The notes under the pieces are model-generated. The model worked only from the letters and a program-made list of their open reading frames with translations. It was not told the DNA's origin and did not search any database. Positions 44,650 to 57,036 of a stretch of DNA of 64,000 nt are shown piece after piece. Source of the DNA: Parastagonospora avenae f. sp. tritici 18332-5 (lineage: Eukaryota; Ascomycota; Dothideomycetes; Pleosporales; Phaeosphaeriaceae); contig JAFJTR010000013.1 in assembly GCA_022559985.1 (NCBI GenBank), positions 496,001 through 560,000 of the forward strand, in the 5' to 3' direction. Both the position numbers and the translations under genes were made by a program. Each line of letters begins with the position of its first letter. Positions within the stretch are counted from its first letter, which is position 1.

Positions 44650-45198
44650 TCATTTCTTCCCAATCACCTCCTCAATCTTCCTATTCAGATACTCCATATC
44701 CGCCGGCCGTCCCTTGAGGCCACCCATGACCCTCCCCATCACACTTCCAAACGACCTCTTGCCCTCTTCCAGCTTCTCCACCGCAGCCGCAATCAGGCTG
44801 TCAATCTCACTCTCCTCCACTTTTGGAATTTCGCCAGCGTACTTGTTTAGCACTGCTAATTGCTCCTTCTCCTTCTGCACTAAATCATCCCGTTTCGCCG
44901 TCTCAAATTCTGCAATGGCGGTGTTGATGCCTTTTATTTGCTTCTGGATGAGGCTGTAGAGCGCACCGTCGGTTGTGATGGGTTTGGTGGTCTTGGAAGA
45001 GTTTATGATTTCGGCTTGCAGTGAGCGGATGACGGAGAGAGTGGTCTTGTCTTTTGCGCGGAGCGCGGTTTTGAGGTCGGATTGTAGGCGTGGAAGAACG
45101 GTAGATTCGGTTGATGTGGAGGAGAAGCGGAGGCATATTGTGCGAGGGGCGACTGTGAGGCGTGTGCTCCTGAGGAGCATTGGGCGGAAGAGCGACAT
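44650..45198 (-). CDS. AIM41: AIM41, mitochondrial YqeY-domain protein
   Basis: Single-exon 182-aa protein. The N-terminal ~30 residues (RPMLLRSTRLTVAPR, then FSSTS) form a mitochondrial presequence. The YqeY/GatB-like domain follows: LQSDLKTALRAKDKTTLSVIR, SLIQKQIKGINTAIAEFE, and the C-terminal FGSVMGRVMGGLKGRPAD. YqeY domains relate to the tRNA-binding part of the GatB amidotransferase subunit; yeast Aim41 is mitochondrial and of undefined function. Length matches yeast Aim41 (about 185 aa). It is divergent to NUP170 across 459 bp. Confidence 0.93.
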   Translation of the reverse strand: MSLFRPMLLRSTRLTVAPRTICLRFSSTSTESTVLPRLQSDLKTALRAKDKTTLSVIRSLQAEIINSSKTTKPITTDGALYSLIQKQIKGINTAIAEFETAKRDDLVQKEKEQLAVLNKYAGEIPKVEESEIDSLIAAAVEKLEEGKRSFGSVMGRVMGGLKGRPADMEYLNRKIEEVIGKK

Positions 45199-45657
45199 TG
45201 TGGGTGAAATGAAGCTTGCGGTGTTGCAAGGTGGAATATTAGATACAGACGCACGTCGTAGATGCCTCTATATGTGAGAAATATTTTGGTCGAAAATTGG
45301 TCTTCACCGGTTAATTCGGACTTGCGCAATTCGTTGTTCAGTTCGTGGTTCAAAATCGAAGCTTCCAAAATCCTAGAAGCTTTGGGCACGTCCAAACGCG
45401 CTAGGCCAGATCCCTGTAATCAAGCTCGCTCGTCTTTTGTTATGGCGCTGGACCTAACCATCGACAAGCTCACCACGATTGCTGGAACGAACGACTTTCT
45501 TTTTGTTGTGGGTCCTGCGAGCTTCCATTTCAGTCGCATCATTACGTTGATTCCTTCGAGCTTAATGTCGATGACTGTTCGTCAACGCGAAGACGCAATT
45601 CCCTAAGCTTCTCCTTCATAAAGGCTCTCCCACCACCACCTCCGACCCCCAACCACA
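45199..45657. promoter_or_regulatory. Divergent promoter of AIM41 and NUP170
   Basis: 459 bp between two divergent housekeeping genes; CT/CCACC-rich before the NUP170 ATG. No specific site called. Confidence 0.5.
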
Positions 45658-48600
45658 ATGGCCTACAACATGCCCCCCGCGACGCCCCAGCGCCCTGGAC
45701 CCGGCGCGTTCATTAATACTCCTGCGCCCAATAGGCCTAATCTTCAACGCCAATCTTCTATGTCGCAATCACAGTCGCAGCCGCCGCAGCAACAACAACA
45801 ACAACAAGCGCTGCCTGCGCCGCCAGTAGAGACGCCGATCGAGCGCGCAGCGCGTACGATAAATAGCATGCTGGATAGAGACAATCGGTACCCGTCTCTG
45901 GAAGGATACATTGGGCGTAAGTAACGCGATGAAGGCCTTCAAAGCTGGCATTGAGATGCTAATCAAGGTCACAGAGGGCATTTCTGGCGAGTATGAGCTT
46001 TCGAGCTCACCAGCTTGGGCGCCATTCCAGAAACTACGATCCTACCGACTCCCCGATGCTGTCTTTGAGCAGGTCGACCATACGCAAATGTCCATGAGCA
46101 TGGGATTGTTCGCAGAGATAAACCACGCCTGGGTCGTGGTCGACAATCAGGTTTACCTCTGGGACTACACGCACCCCAACCCCGAACTTGTCGGCTTCGA
46201 AGAGCAACCGAGCAACATCACGTGCGTCAAGCTGGTCAAGCCGCGCGCCGGTGTCTTTGTGGCAACAATCGAATACCTGCTCGTTGTCGCAACCGTTACC
46301 GATGTCTTTCTGATCGCCGTCGAGTGCCAACGAGGCCCAGAAGGAGTGCACAGCGTCACACTGTATCGGACGGGACTTTCAACCTCTGTGAGGAGGATAA
46401 ATGTCACCACCATTGAGGGTTCGGCACGCACGGGGCGCATATTCTTCGGCGATGGCGGCGCAGAGGACGTATATGAGCTGAACTACCAGCAAGAAGACAG
46501 GTGGTTCTCCAGCAAATGCAGCAAGACGAACCATGTTTCACCGACGGTTGGTCTGCCTGGTCTGCCTGCGCTGCCATTTTATGGCAAGTCCACGCTAGTG
46601 GGTACGCAGTCCATGGTCATTGACGATACCCGGAGTCTCCTGTACACACTATCTACGACCGGCACGATCAAGGTGTACCACATGAGAGCGCCTTCTTCTT
46701 TAGAATGTGTCATTACCAGGACACTGGTCAGCATACAGACCATGTGCATGCACCTCGTACGACAGCCGAACGTGCTCGCCAACATGGTCATTGTCAGTCT
46801 TAGCCCCATTACAAGTCCGGAGGCGGACTTTATGTCGTTGATGGCAACAACATCAACAGGCTGCAGATTGTATTTCAGCACCACCTCGGGTACCTGGAAC
46901 TCGGACAGTACCAGCGCACCAAGTAACATGCAGCTCAAGCATATTCGCTTCCCACCCAACGACGCGCAATCATCGCAACAGGTCAATGGCGCACCGGCAC
47001 AACCGTATCAAGGTGGCGCTCCAGTCGGATTTGACTCCAAGTTTCTCGAACTGACCACGCTGGGAAACAGATATGCCCCAGGGTCGTTCTTTGCTTTTGT
47101 CGCAAGAAGTGGCAGTGTCAACCAGTCACTCTTTATGTCAGCCCCACATTCCGGCCTCCTAGGACAACGAGAAAGCTCCGAACCTCCACGATATACCGAG
47201 ACTGCTCTGGCTTTGGAGCTCATTGGAAAGGTTCAGGATATCGGCCAGGTCACACCACCGTTTTCAGCGAGGAGCGAACCTCTAGGCTTTGGAAATGAGC
47301 TCTCCACCCAGTTTGATCAGCCCTCGTCCGAGTACGCAATCATAACGTCAAGCGGAATTGAGACTGTGCGACGGAAGAGGCTGGTCGATATCTTTGCTGC
47401 AATTATCAAGCAGGGCGGGGGACAGGAGGGCACCGAAGGAGACATTCGCAAGCTAGCCAAGCAATATGGTTTGGCTGAGACTGCCGCAACAGCTCTCGCT
47501 GTAGCATGTGGTCAAGGATCTGACGTTGGTCCCGACTCCCGAATCGCCAAGGTTACGGAACCCGAAGTGCTCGACACGGCTCGCAGGGTGTTTATTGAAT
47601 TTGGAGGAAAGGCGCACTTGACCGAGACCGCGACTGTGGAAGGACTGAGCGTGGAGAATGTGCGGGCTTCACCAAGGCATGATGGCATTGCCATGTATGT
47701 TGCTCGCTTGGTTCGCTCTATTTGGACCTCGCCCATCATAACTCAAGTCGTAACGCCGACTGGACCCGTTCTGGCATCGGCACAAGCGGTCCCGAAACTC
47801 CAGGACATTCAACGATCACTTGCGCAACTCCAGGAATTTCTCGACTCGAACAAGTCTTCGATCGAAGGTCTAGCCGGGCCAGAAGCTCTTGGACGTGCAT
47901 CTTCACGACAAGAGGAGGTTGAACTCCAGGGCGAGAACAGAGCTTTGACTAGTTTGTTAGCCATGGTGAACAACATCGTCGAGGGTATTTCATTCGTCCT
48001 GGTGCTTTTCGAAGAGAGGCTCGAAGACATCCTTGCGGTACTCCCGGATCCTCAGATGCAAGAGAGGGTTCGTCGTTTGACCTTCCAAGGCCTCTTCTCC
48101 GCGCATGAGGGCAAGGAGATCGCGCGAGAGCTTGTCAAGGCGATTGTGAACCGCAACATCACCAAAGGATCAAATGTGGAGACGGTTGCTGAAGCTCTGC
48201 GACGAAAGTGTGGCAGCTTCTGCAGCTCTGATGATGTTGTCATCTTTAAAGCCCAAGAGAACCTGAAGAAGGCTGCCGACATGGGTGCCAATGCGGAGCG
48301 AGGACGTATCTTGCTCAATGACAGTCTAAGGCTGTTCGAGCAAGTAGCGAAGAGCTTGAGTTACGAGAACCTGAACTCGACCGTGGACAAGTACATTGAG
48401 CTCGAGTTTTACGCTGGTCAGTTCTACATTTCCTTCCAAAATATTCTATGCTAAACATGAATCCAGGCGCCATCCGATTGGCTCTCCGAGTTGCCGCAGA
48501 CCTTGATCGCGGGAACAAAGCCCTTTCTTGGGTCAGGGAGAAGAACGACCCTGCGACAGATCCAAACGACGCTCGAAAAGACTTCTACGACCGCCGTGCT

Positions 48601-49933
48601 TCATGCTACACTCTGGTGTGCAGAGTCATTGAGTCTGTAGATCAAGCATACAACTCACAAGGTCCCACACCGGACGGCGTGGTATCGCAGATAACTCGAC
48701 GCAAGCACGAGGCATATGAGCAGATCAACAACTCGGACGACGAAGTGTTCCAAAACTACCTTTACGATTGGTACATGTCCAAGGGATGGGCTGAGCGGCT
48801 CCTGGAGATCAACTCGCCGTTTGTCGTCGATTACCTGCGTCAAAGTGCTGAGAAGGATCTGGCACACGCCGACCTTCTGTGGCGCTACTTTGCGCACTAC
48901 AATGACTTCCTCAGCGCTGCCGAGACACAATACCAGCTCGCTAAGAGCAACTTGCCATTAACCCTGGAAAAGCGGATAGAGTATCTCTCGCGCGCCAAAG
49001 CGAACGCTTCCACTCGCATGACCGGCTTTGCGGAAACTGGCGTACGCAACAGGCAATCAAGACAAGAGCTCTTACGCAACATCAGCGACCATTTGGACAT
49101 TGCGAATATTCAGGACGATGTCCTGCAGAAAATCAAAGCCGATAATCGTCTCGATGGCGAGCGGAGAGCCCATGTTGTTTCGCTCCTCGACGGGTCAATT
49201 CAGCCATTAGACGAGGTAAGTTCATGCTCCAGCTCTGGAATACACGATTGTACTGACTTCCTAGCTCTACCACAACTACGCCGATCAAGCAGCCTACTAC
49301 GACATCTGTCTGCTGATCTATCACGTTGCTGATCACCGCAATATCCCAGACATCCGCCACACGTGGTCCAACCTCATCGAACAGGTGCACAAGTTTGCAG
49401 TTCACGACCAGCAGTCCGCACCGTGGGAAGCTGTGGCTATGAAGGTCGAGGAGATTGGTCTCCGCACCAACCAGAACGAAAACGTCTTCCCTGTCAATAT
49501 TGTTCTTCAGCTTGTGCTGCAGTACGATCTCGAGTTCTACACACATGAAACCAACCCGCGTAATGGTAGCGGATCGCAGAATCTTGCACCGAATGCCAAC
49601 CTCACATGGCCAATCGATGTCTTCCTGAGACTCAAGTCACCCTTTGAGTATCTCGTTGCCACTCTTGAAGCGTTGTGGTATGCTCAAGAACACCCATTCA
49701 CAGGCCGTAGCCGCAAGCTGTTGGTAAAGTGGATCATCTACCTCATTGAGCAATGGGCCATCACAAGCAGACGTGCAGGCGCGCTTTTCGGAGGTCCCGA
49801 GAACGCAATCGGTCTCGCAGACTTGTTGCGAGTTGTCTTGGGCAGCGATGTCCTGGGCCGCGAAGTCGACGACCGGGTGTGGGTACAGCGAGCGAGAGAT
49901 GTAGCAGCGACGGTCGACGAGGCCGCGCGTTAG
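45658..49933 (+). CDS. NUP170: Nucleoporin Nup157/170 family
   Basis: Exons 45658-45916, 45975-48416, 48467-49215 and 49265-49933 (introns 58, 50 and 49 bp) give 1372 aa. A short disordered N terminus with a Q8 run is followed by RAARTINSMLDRDNRYPSL, the entry to the Nup155/157/170 beta-propeller (about residues 85-520: WAPFQKLRSYRLPDAVFEQ, HAWVVVDNQVYLWDY, IKVYHMRAP). The C-terminal alpha-solenoid ends with DEAAR. This is an inner-ring component of the nuclear pore linking the membrane ring to the Nup93/Nic96 complex. Length is typical (yeast Nup170 1502, Nup157 1391). Each intron restores a conserved block at its junction (for example YAG-AIRLALRVAAD). Confidence 0.96.
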
Positions 49934-50331
49934 GTGAAGGGAGAGCGGAAGTCATTGTGCTATATACAAAGGTCTTGAGGGATTCTACACCATTCTTTCC
50001 ACCTCTTGGGCGTTGTTTAGGGCATCAGATTGGGTCATGGCGTCAAAAGCATCGATGTGTTACAACACCTGTAGGATTCTATTGGAGTGTGAGGGAAGCA
50101 TGGATGAGAGTTATTTGAATGCGAAGCATAGTAATGCATGTTATGTGCTATATCTTCCTGATATCGTGACTTTAGACAGGGTAAAATCCGACGCTAAAAT
50201 TATCCCCGCTGAAGCTTGGAGAGCTTCCCCAAACATTGCATCACGCATCTCCAGCTACACCCACAACACATCCAGCCCGCGAACCAGGTCTTCCTCAAGC
50301 CCAATATCCGACAGCCATGTGAACATCCACA
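49934..50331. other. Intergenic, 400 bp
   Basis: 3' flank of NUP170 and promoter of ARV1. Nothing specific seen. Confidence 0.6.
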
Positions 50332-51171
50332 ATGCCAATATGCATCCACTGCCGGCACCCCATCCCCGTCCTCTACACCACCTATTCCAAAGCCGATGAC
50401 CGCGCCCTGGGCAAAGGCGTACGTCTCACCCAATGCCCGTCGTGCAAGAACTTCGCGGACAAATACGTCGAGCATGACTTCATCGTGCTCTTCATCGACC
50501 TCGTGTTAATAAAAGCCGAAGTAACATTTCCCCTCCCTCCTAACTTATCTGACTAACCCACCACGCAGGTCTATCGACACCTCCTCTTCAACCGCCTCAG
50601 CACCTCCTCCTCCAAATTCGACCGCTCGATCCTGCGCCTCGGCGTGCTGCTCCTCCTCTTCGACGTGTACCTAACCTGGGCGCGCATCGAGAAACTCGGC
50701 ACCAACGCAGCTATCCTCGCCTCCCAGCCGCTCGTGCTGCAATACCTGTTCTTTCTATCACTCGTCGCGCTCTCCACGCTCGCATTCCATGTACCCATTC
50801 GCGCACTCACGGCCCTCAAATCCGCATACCTCCGCCCGCTACTTCCGTATTATCCTCACCCCACTCCTGTCTCCACCGCGCTGCTTGTGTCTAGCTGCAC
50901 GAAGCTGTTCCCGATTTTGCTGATTATCTGGGAGTATGATTTGCGTAGTAGTGCGACGGCGGTGAGTTGGGCGGTCATTGTAAATAACGTGGCGGCGCTG
51001 GAGATACTCATGGATTGCGGGTATGTGAGGGCGGGCGTAATGGTGGGCGTGGGCGCGGCGGTTCGGGGCGTGGTGAGTTGGGGGATGCTTAGGGCGGTGG
51101 GGTTGGGGACGGGGTGGGAGGGGTGGAATTTGAGGAGGGAGGTGGAGGGATGGGTTGGGGGTTTGGTTTGA
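50332..51171 (+). CDS. ARV1: ARV1, ER sterol homeostasis protein
   Basis: Exons 50332-50520 and 50569-51171 (48-bp intron, GTAACA...CGCAG) give 263 aa. The N-terminal Arv1 homology domain contains the zinc-ribbon-like pattern CIHCRHP and CPSCKNFADKYVEHDFIVLFIDLVL, the hallmark of the family. The junction KAE-VYRHLLFNRL is conserved. Several membrane segments follow. Arv1 is an ER/Golgi protein for sterol distribution and GPI-anchor precursor handling. Length fits (yeast 321, other fungi about 260-300). The G-rich 3' end runs toward the convergent V-ATPase gene. Confidence 0.93.
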
Positions 51172-51386
51172 TGGTGGGAGGTTGTGTGATCGTTATTGTG
51201 ATACCCCATTTGAATTCAATTGATTTGTTTGTACAGATGCTATGGCCCCGAACGCCGGTGAAGTATTTGATGCGCTCAATCATATCAAACTGCTTGGCTT
51301 CCCAAAATATAAACCCTAGCAGGACATGCTTTCTTTCCTGCCTAGCCTCCTGAGTTCCTCAATGCTGTCCTACAAGTTCCCTCATT

Positions 51387-51877
51387 CTACCGCCCCTGGT
51401 TCAGCTCCGCTCGCAGGCCGTTTCGTTGCGGTGTGATGAGCGGGTGTAGTTGTGCGAGGAAAGTGATCGCCCACATGATGTACATAGCAGCAGCCGAGAG
51501 GACGATGGTGGAGCGCCAGACACTATTGTTGATTTGTTAGCATTTGTTTCCCATACTGTGTTTGTCTCGCATGTCGTGAACACGGATTCCCAGAAGACGA
51601 TATGTATGGTGCCTCCGTTCGGATGTAGAATGGATGTAGTATCAGGCTGTGCGTATTGATAGAGTGCTGTAGCTCAATGGTATGGGCGAAGGTGTATGCG
51701 GTGAAGGTGTGCTTCTGGTTGGAAGGACGTACGTCTGGTTTTCACCCTTCGGCGACAGGACCCATGCCGCGGCGCAGAATGCGACGACTACTACGAGCCC
51801 AATGAAGGGTGCCCATCTGCTGCTGTTAGCGTCCTGTCTATATGCGCGTATGGTGTGTCTACGGACCCGTTCGCCAT
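51387..51877 (-). CDS. VMA9: V-ATPase subunit e (Vma9)
   Basis: Three exons: 51877-51867 (only 11 nt, MANG minus one base), 51816-51733 and 51522-51387, with introns of 50 and 210 bp; product 76 aa. It reads MANGWAPFIG, one hydrophobic helix, SPKGENQT-VWRST, a second helix with YIMWAITFLAQLHPLI, and a short polar tail. This matches the two-helix subunit e of the membrane Vo sector, needed for V-ATPase assembly (yeast Vma9 is 73 aa). The first acceptor is a CAGCAGCAG tandem; the last CAG (exon from 51816) gives the family start MANGW, while the others would insert one or two residues. The gene is convergent with ARV1. Confidence 0.88.
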
Positions 51878-54306
51878 CTTGTTTAGAGGGTTTCTGCGCT
51901 GATCTCAGCAGGTTCGGCGTATGTGCGGATTTGCGCGATCGATTCTGGATAGCTTTCGGCAGGGACACGACGGGGAGATGCACGTGCGACGAGATGCGGT
52001 GGCTTTGGTGTTGAAGCGTGAGCTTCATGAGCTTCCAGCGATGACGCCCAGGCCTGTAGCTGGGCCTTGGCGTGCTAACCTATCCTGGGTCGACCATGCA
52101 GGGAACATGAAATGGTCGCGGTCCGCTCCACTCTAAAAACAACATCAAGTTCATTCTCGTGTCATCTTCAACCTACTCCGAAAGCTTCTGAACGGTGTGA
52201 AGAAGGCACAGTACACATCGACTGCCCAAAAAGCCTGTTTCCGCCGTCTCCTGCCAGTCTCGGCTGAAAATGGATGATCCGGGCGCTTTTCACGGTTTAC
52301 ATTCGGCGGTTGTTGCTTCACTATTGAACACTGAATTTAGGACGAATGACCTTCCCGGGGTCCTCAACGTTGTCGATCTCAAGGCCTCATGACCTGACCA
52401 AACCCTGGTATCCTTGTCACCGATGGCGACAACATGTAATTTCCGTATAAAAGCAGCCTTTGCCCTTATAGAACTCCTTACTTCCTCCTAGTTTTAACAC
52501 TCTCTGCGGCATACAGTTTCGTACCGTCGCTCCAAATTTATCTCTCTTCCGCTGTCACATCAATCGGTTTCTGCTAAATGGTTGTAGAGCATTGCACTCA
52601 GTTCAGCTGTTGCCAGGGGCAGCGCTCTTGCTCGCCATTTTCGCAACACACTACAAAGGCGACGCGAAGCGGCATGTATACTGTGTCGACCTCTGGAGCA
52701 ATAGCTCGAAAGTATCCGATGTCTTATCATAAAGCTCATGAAGTGGCGATGTCTCAGCCATTTTCTAGTGAGGCCCGCCTCGCCTTGGCATATGCATGTT
52801 CCTGCATTCCAAGTTAGCCTCATGGGTACGATTGCAGGAGATCAACGAACAGCTCATCTGCTTACTGTTCCACGGTATTCTATGTACTGGGGCGTAATAT
52901 GACTGATTAGTATCCCGATTCTGGTGTTAAGGTCGGCAAGTATTTCAATGAGTGCATGCAGGCCGCGTTCTTGCGGTGTGACAAGTCATGGAGGTGCATG
53001 GTGGCCCGCTCGGGAACTGGACCAGGATTGAGAGAAGCCGAAACTTACAGTTCTCCCTTGATGAACGGGACCATGGAGCATTACGAACTGTCATTGAGGT
53101 AGACTTTTCTCCTGGAACTCGTCTCGCATCGGTTAGATGGACTACTGCTGGTCTCCCTGATGTCTGGTGAACTGAGGAACTCCATAGCCGTATCGATTGA
53201 TCCGGGAAATGTGTCGCTCACCGCTCTGGAACTTCATGGTTTCGGCACGCCACGATGCATCGATTTCGAAGTGGAAGCGAAACCTTCATCCTAGTTACAC
53301 AGCGTTGTCCACCAATGAAAGAGTCTCACAAAGATCCCTACATCACTTCCGTTCAGTGATTTGATGAAGAGACCGGACGACTGCAGCTACAACAAGTCTA
53401 CGGTCAAAACGCATCGCGTTACCTCAAGATTGAGGTTGCGGTTTTACTTCAGGTCAATCGAGAAAGTCAGCATGTTCCTGGTAGATGTCGACCTAAGGAG
53501 TTCTTTGCAGGGAAAGTAATGTTGAGAGCAGGCCTAGACGACACAAGAATACGATACCCGTCGCTTCACTTTCTTGCAACAGCAATCATACCAAGCGTCC
53601 GAGCCTCGTCCTATATCAATCACTGGCCGATCCTAACAGGGATCTACATTGCGTGGTCATAGGCCACATTTCTCATCCGTCCAGGATATTCCCAACACCC
53701 CGACGTACCGGACCTTATCATGAATGAGGCTTCAGTCTGGCCAACGAAGGCATAGTCTAGCCCTGTCTCTAGATCCTGTGTATCTCGCTACACGTAACCA
53801 ACTCTTTCGACGCAAGAGCTCACCGGAAGCGCCTCTGATTGAATACCTGGGAAGGCTGGTAGTGACAAGGGCAAAGCCTCTTAAGGTGATACCGACGTTC
53901 TCATACAACACAAGTCATGCTGGGTCCTTCTAGAGAGAGCCTAAAGAGATACCTGTGCCTAATCGAAATTGATCATCGTTACCCCGCTCTGGAAGAGGAT
54001 GCGGTGTACCGTACGACTTTCTCGGATGCAAGCTACGGGTAGAGAATGGAACCAACACGGCGGGCCAAGTTATCGCTTCATTCTGTGAGAGAAAAAAAAC
54101 TTAGACTCTTGAGGTATCGTCAAGAATGAGTACTCTTTGTCATCACAGGAATCTGACGTGCTTACGCGGACATCCGCCCTTCTTCCGGGCATCTGTTCTT
54201 ATATTAATTCCTCTTCACCTAGACTCTAACTCAGCTTTCCGCCATTTTCCAACCTTATTCAGTATCGATTACATCGTCTGCAAACCCAAGTGTCTTGCGA
54301 CGCATT
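51878..54306. other. Gene-poor stretch, 2.4 kb, with possible decayed coding remnants
   Basis: No intact gene. Plus-strand frames between about 52920 and 53940 look partly coding: a block VGKYFNECMQAAFLRCDKSW, another NSIAVSIDPGNVSLTALELH, and an open stretch of about 100 codons ending at 53658-53660 (YLKIEVAVLLQVNRE). They are in different frames with many stops between. No family recognised; could be chance. Confidence 0.35.
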
Positions 54307-55868
54307 ATGGATGAAGACGATCTTGTCATCATTGAGGACAGATTTACTATGAGTCTCGAGACAGGGCCGTCGGCACATCCGCCGAAATCTCACCTAGATC
54401 GGTCTCCGGTCTCCTCCGAAGAACAAGTTCCTCAGACTGCAACGTCTCAAGTACCGGAAGACAGTTCCCGATTAGAACGCGTGCGCGGAGGGTGTGGTCC
54501 ACAAACAGCGAGATCATTCGACCATCGTCCGCGCGAAGACGCCAAGCCGTTTTTGAACGAATTTACGCATCGTAGCCCGGAAGGACCTTGCAGAAATCCT
54601 AGAGTGAAGCACAACAGTCCCTTTCATTTTGAGTCTCATGTCAACCAGAACTATCAAACAGTCGCCCCGTATGCTTTGTTCGAACTCCCACACAGAATGA
54701 GACAAATCGGCAATGCTGGTTTAAACGATCATGAGCAATTCTCGCCTCTGGTAAGTTATGGCGTCCTCTCTGTTTGTTCGAGGCTTTGCTAATCGAATCT
54801 CATAGCCGCCTCCACCGCCTCCTCCTCCACCCGTACGTTCCGATGACACCGGGATTTGATAGGAGTATATCGTTGACACAATTAGCCTCCCCCTCCACCT
54901 AGAGTGATGTCGTTCCATGGCCCTCACACGTTTGATGCACCGCCTCCTCCAGTATGTCGTCTTCGATCTGGAGAGCTTCGTAAAGCTAACCTTTAATGCA
55001 GCCGCCACCACCGCCACCTCCTCCGCCTCCACCCCCACCACCACCACCTCCTCCTCCTCCTCCTCCTCCTCCTCCTCCTCCAGCTATGCTGCCTCCACCT
55101 TTGGATACACCATTCCGCCCAGAAGAGCAAGTATCATGCCCAGCCTCGTTGGTGCCTGTCAATTATTCTGGCGAGTCACTCTTAGAGACGACGCGTATTG
55201 TTCGCCTCGAGCCCTTCAAAAGAAACGTCTTCGTCACTCAGCATTCTCCACAGGCTGCTGACTTGGAAGAGTTCAAGTGGCTCTTGATATATGGAAGTAC
55301 CGAGCTATGGTATGAGAAGCCATCCCGATCTTTTTTCAAGCAGATGAAGTCTAGGAAAGATTTAAGTTGCGATTTCTCTGAGCTGCAATCAATACCCGAC
55401 GCCAGGCCGGTTAGCCTCGAAATACCAAAGCTGCTAGCTTCTCGAGCATTGACTACACCAACAGATGACGATATCTTCGAATGCATGGCCGACCACGTAT
55501 TCGATGGTGGATATGCAAGCACATGTCATCAATGTAGCGAAGAAAAGTCCGAGGCGTTGGACGCGACTTCTCTCGTCTACAGCCTCATCCTCACCACATA
55601 TCAAGCTAGCAATCCATTCGCTCACGGCTCACACTTCAATGGAAGGCAAATTTACAAGATGATCCAATGCGGAAGCAGGGAAGCGGCCACGTCCGAAGCA
55701 TTCTACGCCTCGGGCGCTAATGGGTGGAACGTGGCTTTCAGCTGTGTGACGAGGCTAGGCGAAGGCTTTGAGGACAGAACCGGCCCAGCGAGAAAGATCG
55801 AAGAGCTCTATTTGCTTGCCGAAGAAGAAGACGAAGACGAAGCCAATCTCGTTCGCGTCTTCTACTAA
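54307..55868 (+). CDS. Polyproline-rich protein of unknown function
   Basis: Exons 54307-54750, 54806-54832 (27 nt), 54886-54951 (66 nt) and 55002-55868; introns 55, 53 and 50 bp, all phase 0; 467 aa. The first 148 residues are polar and probably disordered (MDEDDLVIIED start). The micro-exon encodes only nine prolines; exon 3 opens with prolines and ends PPPP; exon 4 starts with about 27 prolines. The last ~260 residues look folded (EEFKWLLIYGSTELWYEK, DDIFECMADHVFDGGYASTC) but match no family I know. The tail is acidic (EEEDEDEAN). Such proline tracts bind SH3/WW domains or profilin. The poly-P DNA is a CCT/CCA repeat, so length may vary between strains. First ATG in frame is 54307. Confidence 0.72.
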
Positions 55869-57036
55869 GGAAACTACAACGTGGGCATCCAGAATCATTC
55901 GTGTCTGTTGCTACTGCGGACTCCTTCAACACCATCGCACGTACCGGGTAACTCCTCAACGACTCGAATTCAGGCGTACAGACACTATTCAACTTGCTAG
56001 CTCGCATCCCGCAACAGCCGATGTCGTGGCATGCACACTGCACATGCACGACGATAATAGCCTGCGTGCTACCATTCGATGCCCGCTTTCCACGACAACA
56101 CACGTGTTACACAGCCGCAAGTTCTTTCATCAAAATTTTCCTATCTCGTCTCGAATCGCCTCTTGTATTCTCACATCACCCTCGCTTCATCTCCTCCTCC
56201 GCGTCTGGGTTTCTTTCGGAGTTAGGTGGTGCTCACCGATCATATCCTAGTAACAGGCCTGCCAGCGCACACACACATGTTGCAGGCGCGTTTTCGTACT
56301 TCCATTTGCTCGTTCTTTGGGATTTCCGGTACTTCTTGGCGTTCTTGGTGATACGTTTATATGTTGCATCTGTGCGTACGGCTGTGGGGTAGAAGGACAG
56401 GGGCCGTTCGGGGACCCGGCTTTACATTTCTTACACGGCGCTTCTTGTCTGGGATATTTTTTTGGTTCAAGCGTTTTGGGCATTTCATTTGTTGGAGTTG
56501 ATTGCGGATAATACATAACGTTAAGTATTAGGTATAATGCACTAGAAGTATTCACTGCTCTCGCAGATGTGCTGCATGCATGTCTTAACGACCGTACTTG
56601 TGAAACTGACTACTGGTGACGATTATCTTCACTAAAATCTTGCTTCCACTACACCCAGCTTATATTCCAGTCTGGCGAATATTGACATGCCAGCATACTG
56701 ACTGCGACTACGAGTACTCGTCGATGACAGTCCTCTTCAGTCGATAGTTGACGCAAATATTGTTTGCCACAACCTAGTGCTACTGACAGTCATATTCCAC
56801 ACAGTACGCCGAGACGGCGGATAGTACTTTAAGTGGCCAAGCGGGAAATGCGGCGGACCAAGAGGCTTTTACATTGATGCACCATGCTACCCGCCGTTCC
56901 AGATCCTAGTGTCAGATGACGAGTCGTTTGTCATGCAAGAGGAATTTGGCACAGAATGTCTGGAAGCCGGCGACCATCTATATCTCAGGGCGAGTTGCAG
57001 CTCGTGTTCTGAGCCTAGTCACTCTTCTTAAAGGTT
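55869..57036. other. Intergenic, 1.2 kb
   Basis: No gene, RNA or repeat supported. Confidence 0.55.
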
